Below, one piece after another: positions 53,336 to 61,474 of a stretch of DNA of 64,000 nucleotides. The translations under genes were made by a program, and so were the position numbers. Source of the DNA: an uncultured Deferribacteraceae bacterium (GTDB taxonomy: Bacteria; Chrysiogenota; Deferribacteres; CAMZNJ01); contig CAMZNS010000017.1 in the NCBI GenBank assembly GCA_947313855.1, positions 1 through 64,000 on the forward strand, given 5' to 3'. Numbering within the stretch: the first letter of the stretch is position 1; each line of letters opens with the position of its first letter. The notes beneath the pieces were generated by a model. The model made no database searches. It worked only from the letters and a program-made list of their open reading frames with translations, and had not been told where the DNA came from.

Positions 53336-53474
53336 AACCCCTCCTGCTTTAAACGCACAAATAGCCATCCGTAAAAAATACTACAACACAACAGTGCGTA
53401 ACTTTAGTGTAATACTATTTTTTACAAATGGCTATAACTTTTTCGACTAGTCAAAAATATTGTCTACCTAGACG

Positions 53475-55337
53475 CTACTGCTCCTTGTAAGCACTGTTGA
53501 TCTTAATCGTTGCCTTCGCCTTAAGCGAGAGTATGAACTCGTCCATAGCAGCAGATCTTTTCGCCGCGATTACTTCTCGACGTGCCCTATCCTCAAACGA
53601 CCTAAAGCTTGGTGCACTTGGGTTGTAGTAACTTAAAATCATTTTTACCACAACAGCAGAACCGTCGTCATTAGCAATAACTGTGTTCAGCACCCCACCC
53701 TCCTCTAGGTTGATGAAGTCGTTTACAAGTTTTTGGTCACCCTGAAGCAGGTTGGCAACATTCTCTAAATTGTATGTTGTTAGCTCCCCTCGGGTTCCGA
53801 TTTCGGGGTTGTCAAAGTTCGGGTTGGGTGACAGTAGCAGTGACTCGGCGTACTCCTTTGCAAGCATTGCTCCTGCGTACTCTTTGTAGTTGCCCATGAG
53901 TGAGCCGTCGTTTGTTGCCTCTTCCAGTGTTTTCACACGCATTGGTCGGTGCTCAACAAGTGAGACGAAGTAGACGTTGTCGTCCATTTCGAACGACTGC
54001 ACATCGTTGAGGGGTGCATCTAGGACAGCGTAGATATCGTTGTTGCCTAGGAAGGTGAGCATGGTTGATTCGTTGATGTTGTTCATCTCTTGGAGTGGCA
54101 GGTTGTAGGTGTCGTTGAGGTAGTATATTCCGCCGTTGTTGTTTGATTCTGCCACAAGGTCGCCCACAGGGTCGAGGTTTTGCGTCAAGGAGGCTTCGTA
54201 ATCTGCTGTTACCTGCTGTTTGATGGTGTCGAAATTGAGTGCCTGTTGCTCTGTTAGGGCTTGCAGTTGTGCGATGTAGAAGGCATCATCTTTTTGTGAG
54301 AAGAATGCTGAGCCGTTGTTTAGGCTATTCACAAATGTTAGCTCGACGGGGATATCCCCTTGTGTGAAGCTTCGGTTGTATGTTGGTGTTTCGAGTGTTG
54401 TTGTGTTGCTGAAGAATGTGTTGTAGGTGTTGAAGCTGGCACCGTTGTTGTTTATTGCGGAGATGAAAGCTGTGACTTCGCTTTGTGTAACAACAAGGTC
54501 GTCGGACTTCACCACTAGGGTATTTACAACAAATCCTGCTGGTGTGCTATATTTCTGTATATTTTGTTGGTAGTAGTTTTGTAGTTCGGTGTCTGTTGGT
54601 GCCATTGCTGAGGCTGATTGTGCTATTAGGTTGCTTTTGCTTGTGGTTACAACAACGAGGTCGCCACTTTCCTCCACGGAGTAGTTTGCTATGTTGGCGT
54701 TGTAGTAGTCTTCTAGGATTTTGTCGGAGGCGTCGATTTGTTGGTTAAAGTTTTCTGGGGTGAGGGTAATGGTGTCGATGTTGTAGACGCTGAATACGCC
54801 TTTGTAGTAAGCTTTCAGTTCGTCTTCGTTGGTTGTGATGGATGTTGTTATGAGGCTTTGCACCCTTCCCATTAGCAGGCTGTCTCTGATGATGTTTTCG
54901 TATGCTTCCACAGAGAGTCCGTAGCTGTTGAGGAATCTGAGGTAGTCGGCTTCGTTGAAGTTGTTGATCCCCCCTAGGCTGTTGATGATGGTGTTACCTA
55001 GTTCGTATTCGGAGATGGTGAGTCCGATGCTTTTGCCGTACTGCCTTACTAGTTCGTCGTCGATGAGTTGTTCGATTGTTTGTAGGGAGAACTCTGTTGT
55101 GGTTGTGAAGTTAATGTTTGCAGGGTTTTGGCTAATATATCGTTGTGTATTTTGTTGCAGTGCGTTTTCGTATTCCACTTGTGTGACGGTGTAGTCGTTT
55201 ATTTTTGCAACATACGGTTTGCCGATATCGAGGAAGCTGAAGATCCATGCGAAAAATATGGTACTACTGAACATTATTACCACTACTATTACCACCGCGG
55301 TGATAAATTTGTGGCTTCTCCGAATATTAATAAGCAT
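53475..55337 (-). CDS. ppiD: PpiD/SurA-type periplasmic chaperone, membrane-anchored
   Basis: Membrane-tethered folding factor for outer-membrane and periplasmic proteins. The short cytoplasmic head MLINIRRSHKF is followed by a single membrane anchor (ITAVVIVVVIMFSSTIFFAWIF, ~13-35). The SurA-N/PpiD N-domain (YVAKINDYTVTQVEYENALQQNTQRYI ... LIDDELVRQYGKSIGLTISEYEL) follows. The central parvulin part (TPAGFVVNTLVVKSDDLVVTQSEV...) lacks the usual catalytic histidines as far as I can see, as in E. coli PpiD. 620 residues, against 623 in E. coli. AAGGAG lies before the ATG. It begins ~70 bp downstream of the SRP RNA. Confidence 0.85.
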   Translation of the reverse strand: MLINIRRSHKFITAVVIVVVIMFSSTIFFAWIFSFLDIGKPYVAKINDYTVTQVEYENALQQNTQRYISQNPANINFTTTTEFSLQTIEQLIDDELVRQYGKSIGLTISEYELGNTIINSLGGINNFNEADYLRFLNSYGLSVEAYENIIRDSLLMGRVQSLITTSITTNEDELKAYYKGVFSVYNIDTITLTPENFNQQIDASDKILEDYYNANIANYSVEESGDLVVVTTSKSNLIAQSASAMAPTDTELQNYYQQNIQKYSTPAGFVVNTLVVKSDDLVVTQSEVTAFISAINNNGASFNTYNTFFSNTTTLETPTYNRSFTQGDIPVELTFVNSLNNGSAFFSQKDDAFYIAQLQALTEQQALNFDTIKQQVTADYEASLTQNLDPVGDLVAESNNNGGIYYLNDTYNLPLQEMNNINESTMLTFLGNNDIYAVLDAPLNDVQSFEMDDNVYFVSLVEHRPMRVKTLEEATNDGSLMGNYKEYAGAMLAKEYAESLLLSPNPNFDNPEIGTRGELTTYNLENVANLLQGDQKLVNDFINLEEGGVLNTVIANDDGSAVVVKMILSYYNPSAPSFRSFEDRARREVIAAKRSAAMDEFILSLKAKATIKINSAYKEQ

Positions 55338-55403
55338 GCGAGCTCCTTGCAACTGACAGGTTTGGTTGTTTTGATTTTTATGTTTTTTAAAGACAAAGGG
55401 CAA

Positions 55404-55497
55404 GGATTCTAACCACTCGGCGTTGGGGGGTACCGTTGCTACTTTCCAGTCCTGGCGGGGTTATCCTTACCGCCGTTGGCAGACCCTACCCTTCATC
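55404..55497 (-). ncRNA. ffs: Signal recognition particle RNA, small bacterial (4.5S) type
   Basis: On the minus strand GCCAGGACTGGAAAGTAGCAACGG matches the universal SRP apical domain: CAGG, a three-pair helix ACU/AGU, the GGAA tetraloop, then AGCA. The lower arms pair too: CCAaCGGCG with CGCCGaGTGG, and further outer pairs GGGTCTG/TTAGAATCC. Behind it lies a good promoter. The exact ends are estimated. It acts with Ffh in co-translational targeting. Confidence 0.88.
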
Positions 55498-55505
55498 AGT
55501 CTCAG

Positions 55506-55535
55506 ATTATACCACAACTGCCCCCCATTTTACAA
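55506..55535 (-). promoter_or_regulatory. ffs promoter
   Basis: Minus-strand TTGTAA, 18-bp spacer, TATAAT, ending about 8 bp before the predicted SRP RNA start. It may also drive ppiD by read-through. Confidence 0.7.
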
Positions 55536-55589
55536 TAAATTTTACTCAACCCAAAGGAAGATTTCCACTACACCTGATTTACCCCTGAT

Positions 55590-55605
55590 TGGCATCATAA
55601 TTGCT
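55590..55605 (+). promoter_or_regulatory. Sigma-54-type promoter of the flagellar operon
   Basis: TGGCAT-CATAA-TTGCT matches the -24/-12 consensus TGGCAC-N5-TTGCW with GG and GC ten bases apart. It lies ~40 bp before flgB. This would place flgB onwards in the RpoN class of flagellar genes, needing an NtrC-type activator not in this window. Confidence 0.75.
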
Positions 55606-55643
55606 TGCACCTTTTGTGAATATTTTTGCAGGAGTAGTTTGCT

Positions 55644-56048
55644 ATGATTAATATGTTTGATGCACAGCATGTGGATACCCTTCAATACGGGCTCAACACA
55701 CTGGATGCCAAACTGGGCACCATCAACAAAAATGTGGCAAATGTGGACACACCCTTCTACAAATCCCTGAAAATCTCCTACGAAGACGTTATGGCTCAAC
55801 GTGAACAAGGGGGCGGAGACTTCCTAAACGCCACAAAACTCAACCACCTACAACCACCTACTTTTAACCAAAACCCCGGAAGCTTTGTGAAATACCAAAA
55901 CAACATGTCCATACGAAACGACTACAACGACGTTAACATCGACAACGAAATGGTGGAACTATCACAAACAAATATCATGTTCCAAGCCCTAAGCGACATG
56001 ACCGCAGGGGAATTCCTCAGACTAAAAACATCCATTCGTGGACGATAA
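55644..56048 (+). CDS. flgB: Flagellar basal-body rod protein FlgB
   Basis: Proximal rod subunit, exported through the flagellar apparatus. 134 residues. The opening DTLQYGLNTLDAKLGTINKNVANVDTPFYKSLKISYEDVMAQ has the FlgB/rod signature (ll..N.aN.dTP.yk). The C-terminal VELSQTNIMFQALSDMTAGEFLRLKTSIRGR is also typical. AGGAG before the ATG. First gene after the sigma-54-type promoter. Confidence 0.95.
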   Translation: MINMFDAQHVDTLQYGLNTLDAKLGTINKNVANVDTPFYKSLKISYEDVMAQREQGGGDFLNATKLNHLQPPTFNQNPGSFVKYQNNMSIRNDYNDVNIDNEMVELSQTNIMFQALSDMTAGEFLRLKTSIRGR

Positions 56049-56116
56049 AATACTAGCACACTAACTACGCACACAACCGCACACAACCGCACACACCTGC
56101 AAAACGGAGAACAACT

Positions 56117-56539
56117 ATGCTAAACAATATCAACTTCCTGAAAACAATCGACCTCGCCGGAACAGGACTAAGTGCACAACGAATACGCATGAACGTTATC
56201 TCCTCCAACATCGCAAACGCAAACACCACACGCGTTCCCGGACAAGACGGACCATACATCAAAAAAGACGTCGTCTTCAAGTACGTCCTCCAAGGGGAAC
56301 ACAAAGGCGGTGTACAAGTCGATCGTATCGCCGAAGACACAAAACCACCACTACTCAAATACGACCCAACACACCCCGACGCCAACGAAGAAGGATACGT
56401 GGCTTTCCCAAATATCTCACCCGTCGAAGAGATGGTAAACATGATGGAGGCAAGTCGTAGTTACGAAGCAAACGTTACCGTGCTCAACACTGCCAAACAG
56501 CTAGCCCTCAGAGCACTAAACATCGGCAAAAACTCCTAA
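56117..56539 (+). CDS. flgC: Flagellar basal-body rod protein FlgC
   Basis: Rod subunit, 140 residues. TIDLAGTGLSAQRIRMNVISSNIANANTTRVPGQDGPYIKKDVVF is the FlgC rod motif, and VAFPNISPVEEMVNMMEASRSYEANVTVLNTAKQLALRALNIGK is the standard C-terminal helix. GGAG before the ATG. The 68-bp gap to flgB carries a short ACACAACCGC repeat. Confidence 0.96.
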   Translation: MLNNINFLKTIDLAGTGLSAQRIRMNVISSNIANANTTRVPGQDGPYIKKDVVFKYVLQGEHKGGVQVDRIAEDTKPPLLKYDPTHPDANEEGYVAFPNISPVEEMVNMMEASRSYEANVTVLNTAKQLALRALNIGKNS

Positions 56540-56545
56540 GGGGAA

Positions 56546-56645
56546 CGGTGACGCGGTGATGACGATGGCGGCGACGCGGTGATGACGCGGTGATGGCGGT
56601 GACGGTGACGCGGTGATGACGCGGTGATTACGATGACGGTGACGG
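56546..56645. repeat. GACGCGGTGAT-type repeat between flgC and fliE
   Basis: GACGCGGTGAT, GATGGCGGT and GACGGT units alternate over 100 bp. The rest of the 369-bp gap before fliE is A/T-rich with GTTGAACAAC-type short repeats (56850-56895). No gene and no clear terminator are seen. Confidence 0.85.
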
Positions 56646-56908
56646 AAAAAATTTCCCGACAAAACAAAACACACCTGAAAATTACAAGTAGTGCACAGAA
56701 ATCGGATACAAAAATAATTATCAAAACTATTCACATTTTCCAAAAAGTGTGATATATTAGAACAACATAACCGTAGCCGACTTCTAAACAAATACTGAAC
56801 CAACCACAGAAGAGAACACTCTTCAAGAAAGAGATAACACCCTTTAAACAAGGTGAACAACCAAGGTTGAACAAACAAAGTTGAACAACCAACAAGTTAA
56901 CCTGAAAA

Positions 56909-57238
56909 ATGGCGGATATTATGGCTAACATCGACAAAAGTGCTTTCCTACTACCAAATATTAACAACATCGGATCGGCGGCCACAAACACCGCTGCCAA
57001 ACAAACATCCACTACGCCCACTGTCAACTTCTCAGACGTCCTAATGGGAGCCCTGCAAGACGTTAACTCAGCACAACTCACTGCCGACTCAGCCGTGCAA
57101 AGCCTTGCCGCTGGCGAAGCTAACATACAAGATACAATGATTGCACTGCAAAAAGCTGACGTTTCAATGAAGCTGATGCTCGAAGTTCGCAACAAAGTAC
57201 TCGAAGCTTATCAAGAGGTAATGAGAACACAAATATAG
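56909..57238 (+). CDS. fliE: Flagellar hook-basal body protein FliE
   Basis: Small MS-ring/rod junction protein, 109 residues from ATG 56909, or 105 from the ATG at 56921, which has a GGCGG before it. The core VNFSDVLMGALQDVNSAQLTADSAVQSLAAGEANIQDTMIALQKADVSMKLMLEVRNKVLEAYQEVMRTQI is the standard FliE C-terminal domain. Between flgC and fliF as usual. Confidence 0.95.
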   Translation: MADIMANIDKSAFLLPNINNIGSAATNTAAKQTSTTPTVNFSDVLMGALQDVNSAQLTADSAVQSLAAGEANIQDTMIALQKADVSMKLMLEVRNKVLEAYQEVMRTQI

Positions 57239-57300
57239 TAATCGCTCTTAAAATAGTGTAGGTGGTGGCAGTATTTGTCACCACCATCCCAACCCCCCCC

Positions 57301-57435
57301 GCAACTTCCACCGCATCGCCCCCCGCAACTTCCATCGCCAATCGCAATCGCATCGCCCCCCGCAACTTCCATCGCCAATCGCAATCGCATCGCCCCCCGC
57401 AACTTCCATCGCCAATCGCATCGCCCCCCGCAACC
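57301..57435. repeat. 37-bp minisatellite between fliE and fliF
   Basis: GCAACTTCCATCGCC... units start at 57301, 57325, 57362 and 57399 with spacing 24, 37 and 37, and a partial unit at 57430. G-free, C-rich on the plus strand. The rest of the 400-bp gap holds nothing recognised. Confidence 0.95.
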
Positions 57436-57638
57436 AACAAAAAGTATTCGTAATATTTCTTGTGCCCACTTGCATTTTCTGCAATATCGGTGTACCATTG
57501 TGGAAAGGTTTATTTTATGTGTGTTTCAGCTTTGCACAGCTCATCATCACGGGGGTGATGTGGCTTTGAGGCTCACAACGTACCGTTAGAAGTTTGTTTG
57601 AATACTGTGTGTCAGTATTCTTCGAGGGTGTACAAATT

Positions 57639-59303
57639 ATGAATATTGATAGTCGAAAGCTGTACGAGCAGTTCCTTTCTGTTTACTCCAAGCTGTCTTA
57701 CATCCAACGTTTGTCCATTGTTGTGGCGTCGGTGGCAACTCTTGTTGTTATCGTAGTGCTAATGGTATGGGCGAATGCTCCCACTTACGAAACCCTTTAT
57801 GCTGAGCTTGGTGATGGTGATACTGTTGCCATTATCGACGAGCTTGATCGACAGAAAATTCGCTACACCATTACAGACAGCAATACCATTCAGGTTTCTG
57901 GCGATAAGATCTACTCCTTGCGTCTTGAGTTGGCCAAGCTTGGTCTCCCATCGGGGGGTTCCACATCGGGTTTTGAGCTGTTCGACTCTAGCTCCATCGG
58001 TGCCACACAGTTCCAAGAGGAGGTTGATTACCAGCGTGCGATTCAAGGTGAAATTGAGCGTTCTATCACCTCCCTTGCTGCCGTGCAAGAGGCTCGTGTT
58101 CACGTTTATATCCCGAAAAACAATCTCTTCATCCTTGACGAGCAGGAAGATTCCAAGGCATCCATTATCATACGTCTACGTCAGGGCGAAACCTTATCAA
58201 GCCAAAATATTCGTGCCATCGCCTACTTTGTTTCAGGGGCGGTACGCGGATTAACATTCGATCAGGTTGAGATTATCGACACACAGGGCAACCTGCTGAG
58301 CGACTTCCTTGGCGAATCCAACAACGCACTCTATCTTACTGCGACTCAGCTTGAGTATCGTCGTAAAATCGAGTCGTCTCTGGAGACCAAACTGAACTCC
58401 ATGCTTGGGACAGTTTTGGGTAGTGGCAAGTCTATTGCTAGGGTATCAGTGGAGATGGATTTTTCCAAGCGGGACTCCGTTGTGGAGGACTACGGCGACG
58501 AACCCGTACTGCGTAGCGAGCACACACTGGATATTAAGTCAACTAGTCGTGGCTCCCAAATTGCTGGCATACCCGGAGTTGAGCCCAACCTTGCTGAACC
58601 AAATATCCTCGACGACGGTCTCTTCAACAACTACTCTCGCGAAGAGCGTACTGCTAACTTTGAAATCGACAAAAGTACGATTTATGAAACACGCAACTAC
58701 GGTGTTATCGATCGGCTCAGTGTTTCGGTCATTGTTGACAACCGTGCCGATACCACATCTGCCACAGCTGGAGCTGTTCGACCTTGGACAGATGCCGAGC
58801 TTGTTACCCTGAGCTCACTGGTTTCCAACGCTGTTGGTGTAGACACTGCCCGCGGAGATACCATTGCGGTGGAAAACCTCCCCTTCGATGTACCCGCGGA
58901 CTTAACAAACTCAGAATTTTTACAGCGGGAGCGACAGATGGAAATAGCAGCATTAATTTTAAAATACCTCACAATTTTAATAATCTCTTTCGCCTTCTAC
59001 CTAATGATTGTTCGACCAATAATGAAGAAGATAGAGGTGGCACAAGAACTTGACGCTAGCATGCTCGGTGAAGATGCCATAGACGCACAGATGCACGCAC
59101 TCGAAATCTCCGTCGGCGATAGTAGTGCTTTCCCAAAAAGCCTGAGCGAACTGGAAAACGAAATCGAATCGGAACTGGACGAAAGTCAACCACTCGATGT
59201 TGAATCCATCAAATCACGGGTAATGCTCAAAAAAATTGAAGAAGCAGCCAACGAAGACCCCGAAATGGTAGTCAATCTTCTTCGCACAATGATCAAGTCC
59301 TAG
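57639..59303 (+). CDS. fliF: Flagellar MS-ring protein FliF
   Basis: Membrane ring that anchors the motor and export gate. 554 residues from the ATG at 57639 (GAGGGTG upstream). First membrane segment SIVVASVATLVVIVVLMVW (~25-43); YETLYAELGDGDTVAIIDEL and YSLRLELAKLGLPSGGSTSGFELFDSS are FliF signatures; ARVHVYIPKNNLF and ARVSVEMDFSKRDSV follow. The second segment is LKYLTILIISFAFYLMIVRPIMKKI (~445-470). The C-terminal tail MVVNLLRTMIKS binds FliG. Confidence 0.96.
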   Translation: MNIDSRKLYEQFLSVYSKLSYIQRLSIVVASVATLVVIVVLMVWANAPTYETLYAELGDGDTVAIIDELDRQKIRYTITDSNTIQVSGDKIYSLRLELAKLGLPSGGSTSGFELFDSSSIGATQFQEEVDYQRAIQGEIERSITSLAAVQEARVHVYIPKNNLFILDEQEDSKASIIIRLRQGETLSSQNIRAIAYFVSGAVRGLTFDQVEIIDTQGNLLSDFLGESNNALYLTATQLEYRRKIESSLETKLNSMLGTVLGSGKSIARVSVEMDFSKRDSVVEDYGDEPVLRSEHTLDIKSTSRGSQIAGIPGVEPNLAEPNILDDGLFNNYSREERTANFEIDKSTIYETRNYGVIDRLSVSVIVDNRADTTSATAGAVRPWTDAELVTLSSLVSNAVGVDTARGDTIAVENLPFDVPADLTNSEFLQRERQMEIAALILKYLTILIISFAFYLMIVRPIMKKIEVAQELDASMLGEDAIDAQMHALEISVGDSSAFPKSLSELENEIESELDESQPLDVESIKSRVMLKKIEEAANEDPEMVVNLLRTMIKS

Positions 59304-59386
59304 CAAGCTCACACCATAACTCTACACACCACTGAGCACCGATTACACTAGGCACACACAAATACTTTGCAGGTAGGTTTTACATC

Positions 59387-60385
59387 ATGCAAGAAGAATT
59401 AGGGATCCAAAAAGTTGCTGCTCTTATGATTGCCATGGGGGAGGATACCACCTCCAACCTTATGTCCTACATGAGCGATGACGAGCTCAACGATTTGTCT
59501 CGCCAAATAGCCCTCACAAAAGTAGTGCCACCCGAACGACTCGATCGCATCATCGAAGAGTTCTACAACATGATTTTAGCAAAAAAATTCATCGCCAAAG
59601 GTGGACTCGATTACGCCAAAATGGTGCTCATCAAATCACTAGGACCCGAACGTGCACGCAAAATCATCGACCGACTCTCGAAAGTTATCGAACAATCCAC
59701 CGGATTCGAATTCCTCTCCAAAGTCGATCCCAAACAGCTGTCCAAATTTATCATCAACGAACACCCACAAACCATCGCCCTTATTCTCGCTCACCTCGAA
59801 CCCGGACAAGCCGCATCAGCCTTATCACAAATGACCGACGACCTCAAAGCTGAAGTATCACTGCGTGTTGCTAGCCTCCAAGATATCTCACCATCCGTTG
59901 TTCGCACACTGTCCACAGTTTTAGAAGAGCGGTTCGAAGCACTTTCAAGCTACAACGTTGAAGTTGGCGGTGTTAAATCTGTTGCCGAAATGTTCAACCG
60001 AATGGACAGAACCACGAGCAAAACAACACTGGGGATTATCGAACGCAACTCACCCGATCTTGCTATCAAAATTCGCGACCTAATGTTCGTATTCGACGAT
60101 ATCAAAGGGTTCCCACCTGTTGCTATTCAAGAGATTCTCAAACGCGTTGACAAAGAGATTCTTGCCATGAGCCTCAAAGGATCCGACGAAAAAGTGAAAA
60201 ATACCTTCTTCGGAAGCATGTCCAAACGTGCTGTGGAAACCATGCAGGAAGAGATGGGATACATGGGTGCTGTGCGTCTCCGAGATGTGGAACAAGCACA
60301 ACACGAAGTCGTAAGCATCGTTCGCGAACTAGACGAAGCTGGTACCATATCCATATCAGCTGGCGAAGAAGAAACAGTCGTGTAG
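59387..60385 (+). CDS. fliG: Flagellar motor switch protein FliG
   Basis: C-ring rotor protein that converts stator action to torque. 332 residues. QKVAALMIAMGEDTTSNLMSYMSDDELNDLSRQIA (N domain), FISKI-like FEFLSKVDPKQLSKFIINEHPQTIALILAHLEPGQAASAL (middle, EHPQTIAL motif), and VFDDIKGFPPVAIQEILKRVDKEILAMSLKGSDEKVKNTFFGSMSKRA (C domain with charged residues). Typical length. It starts 83 bp after fliF. Confidence 0.97.
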   Translation: MQEELGIQKVAALMIAMGEDTTSNLMSYMSDDELNDLSRQIALTKVVPPERLDRIIEEFYNMILAKKFIAKGGLDYAKMVLIKSLGPERARKIIDRLSKVIEQSTGFEFLSKVDPKQLSKFIINEHPQTIALILAHLEPGQAASALSQMTDDLKAEVSLRVASLQDISPSVVRTLSTVLEERFEALSSYNVEVGGVKSVAEMFNRMDRTTSKTTLGIIERNSPDLAIKIRDLMFVFDDIKGFPPVAIQEILKRVDKEILAMSLKGSDEKVKNTFFGSMSKRAVETMQEEMGYMGAVRLRDVEQAQHEVVSIVRELDEAGTISISAGEEETVV

Positions 60386-60394
60386 GTTTATTTT

Positions 60395-61474
60395 ATGATA
60401 GTTATTCGTGGCAAATCACCCAAAAAAGATGACGACAAAGGTACTTTTGAAAAAACCGTTTTCTGTGAAGTAAGACGAGGTGAAGCCGGTATCAACTACA
60501 TCGACATCATGGACGAAGATTATACCAAATCTAACTCCGGATACCGACGTTTCCCCGCAATGCCCGACGGTAGACGATTACCACCATCAAAAATACACTT
60601 CGCCGGAGAACGACTACCCGACGGAAACTCCGACAAATGGTGGGATCTAGAAAACTCATTCCTCGGAAAACAACCACCCGATATCAAAAACCTCGAAACA
60701 TACCTACTACCACTACAAAATAGCGACGACTACGCTTACGACTACACCGGAGCCCTCGCAACAATAGGACTAAACTCGTCCATTGTAGACAACAGAGACA
60801 CTACCATACAAGAAAACAACACCGAAACACAAGAAGACCTAAGCACACTCGTCCAATCCGTCGAAACAAAAATAAACCGTATTGCCGAACTAGAAGCAAA
60901 CCTCGAAACATCTCTAAACGAAAACGAAACCCTAAACAAAGAGATACAAGAACTCAGAGCGGTCATCAAAGAAAAAACTGCCGTGGACATCAACGCCATG
61001 GAGCAAAACTCATACGACAAAGGATACGCCGAAGCCAAAGAGAAATACGACAGAGAATTCAAAATCGAAGAAGAAAACTACAAAGCAAACCTAGACGAAT
61101 CCTTGAGAATAACGCGAGAAAATATCGACGAAATCAACAACAAACTCAAAGATGTTGACCGTATGATGCCCATGTTTATTCTCGACTTCGTACGCGAAAT
61201 AATCGGCGTTGAACGCAAAATTAACGACAAACTAATACTCAATGTTATCAGAAATAATATGGAAAAATTGGAAAGCTTCGCCGAAATGAAAATTGTTGTT
61301 AACCCAGCAGACATGGACACTGTGCAGGAAACATTCCCCGAAATACCCCTAGACAGCTCCCCTGATGTCAGTCGTGGTGGGTTCCGAGTTGAAACTAATA
61401 TCGGAGAAGTGGACTTCACCATCGAATCACTGCTGGAAGGGCTACGGGCACAAATTTATGAATCACTTGAGTAA
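60395..61474 (+). CDS. fliH: Flagellar assembly protein FliH
   Basis: Regulator of the FliI export ATPase. 359 residues, longer than typical ~230. An N-terminal ~130 residues is charged and unusual (WWDLENSFLGKQPPDIKNLE). A coiled coil (VETKINRIAELEANLETSLNENETLNKEIQEL) is followed by the FliH C-terminal domain (MMPMFILDFVREIIGVERKINDKLILNVIRNNMEKLESFAEMKIVVNPADMD ... GGFRVETNIGEVDFTIESLLEGLRAQI). Starts 9 bp after fliG; overlaps fliI by 17 bp. Confidence 0.92.
   Translation: MIVIRGKSPKKDDDKGTFEKTVFCEVRRGEAGINYIDIMDEDYTKSNSGYRRFPAMPDGRRLPPSKIHFAGERLPDGNSDKWWDLENSFLGKQPPDIKNLETYLLPLQNSDDYAYDYTGALATIGLNSSIVDNRDTTIQENNTETQEDLSTLVQSVETKINRIAELEANLETSLNENETLNKEIQELRAVIKEKTAVDINAMEQNSYDKGYAEAKEKYDREFKIEEENYKANLDESLRITRENIDEINNKLKDVDRMMPMFILDFVREIIGVERKINDKLILNVIRNNMEKLESFAEMKIVVNPADMDTVQETFPEIPLDSSPDVSRGGFRVETNIGEVDFTIESLLEGLRAQIYESLE

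Noticed and set aside
55404-55497. tRNA gene
   Set aside because: No T-loop GTTCGA or acceptor stem; the sequence fits SRP RNA.
57301-57435. Repeat block considered as a CRISPR array
   Set aside because: The units are contiguous with no unique spacers, spacing varies (24, 37, 37), and there are no cas genes.
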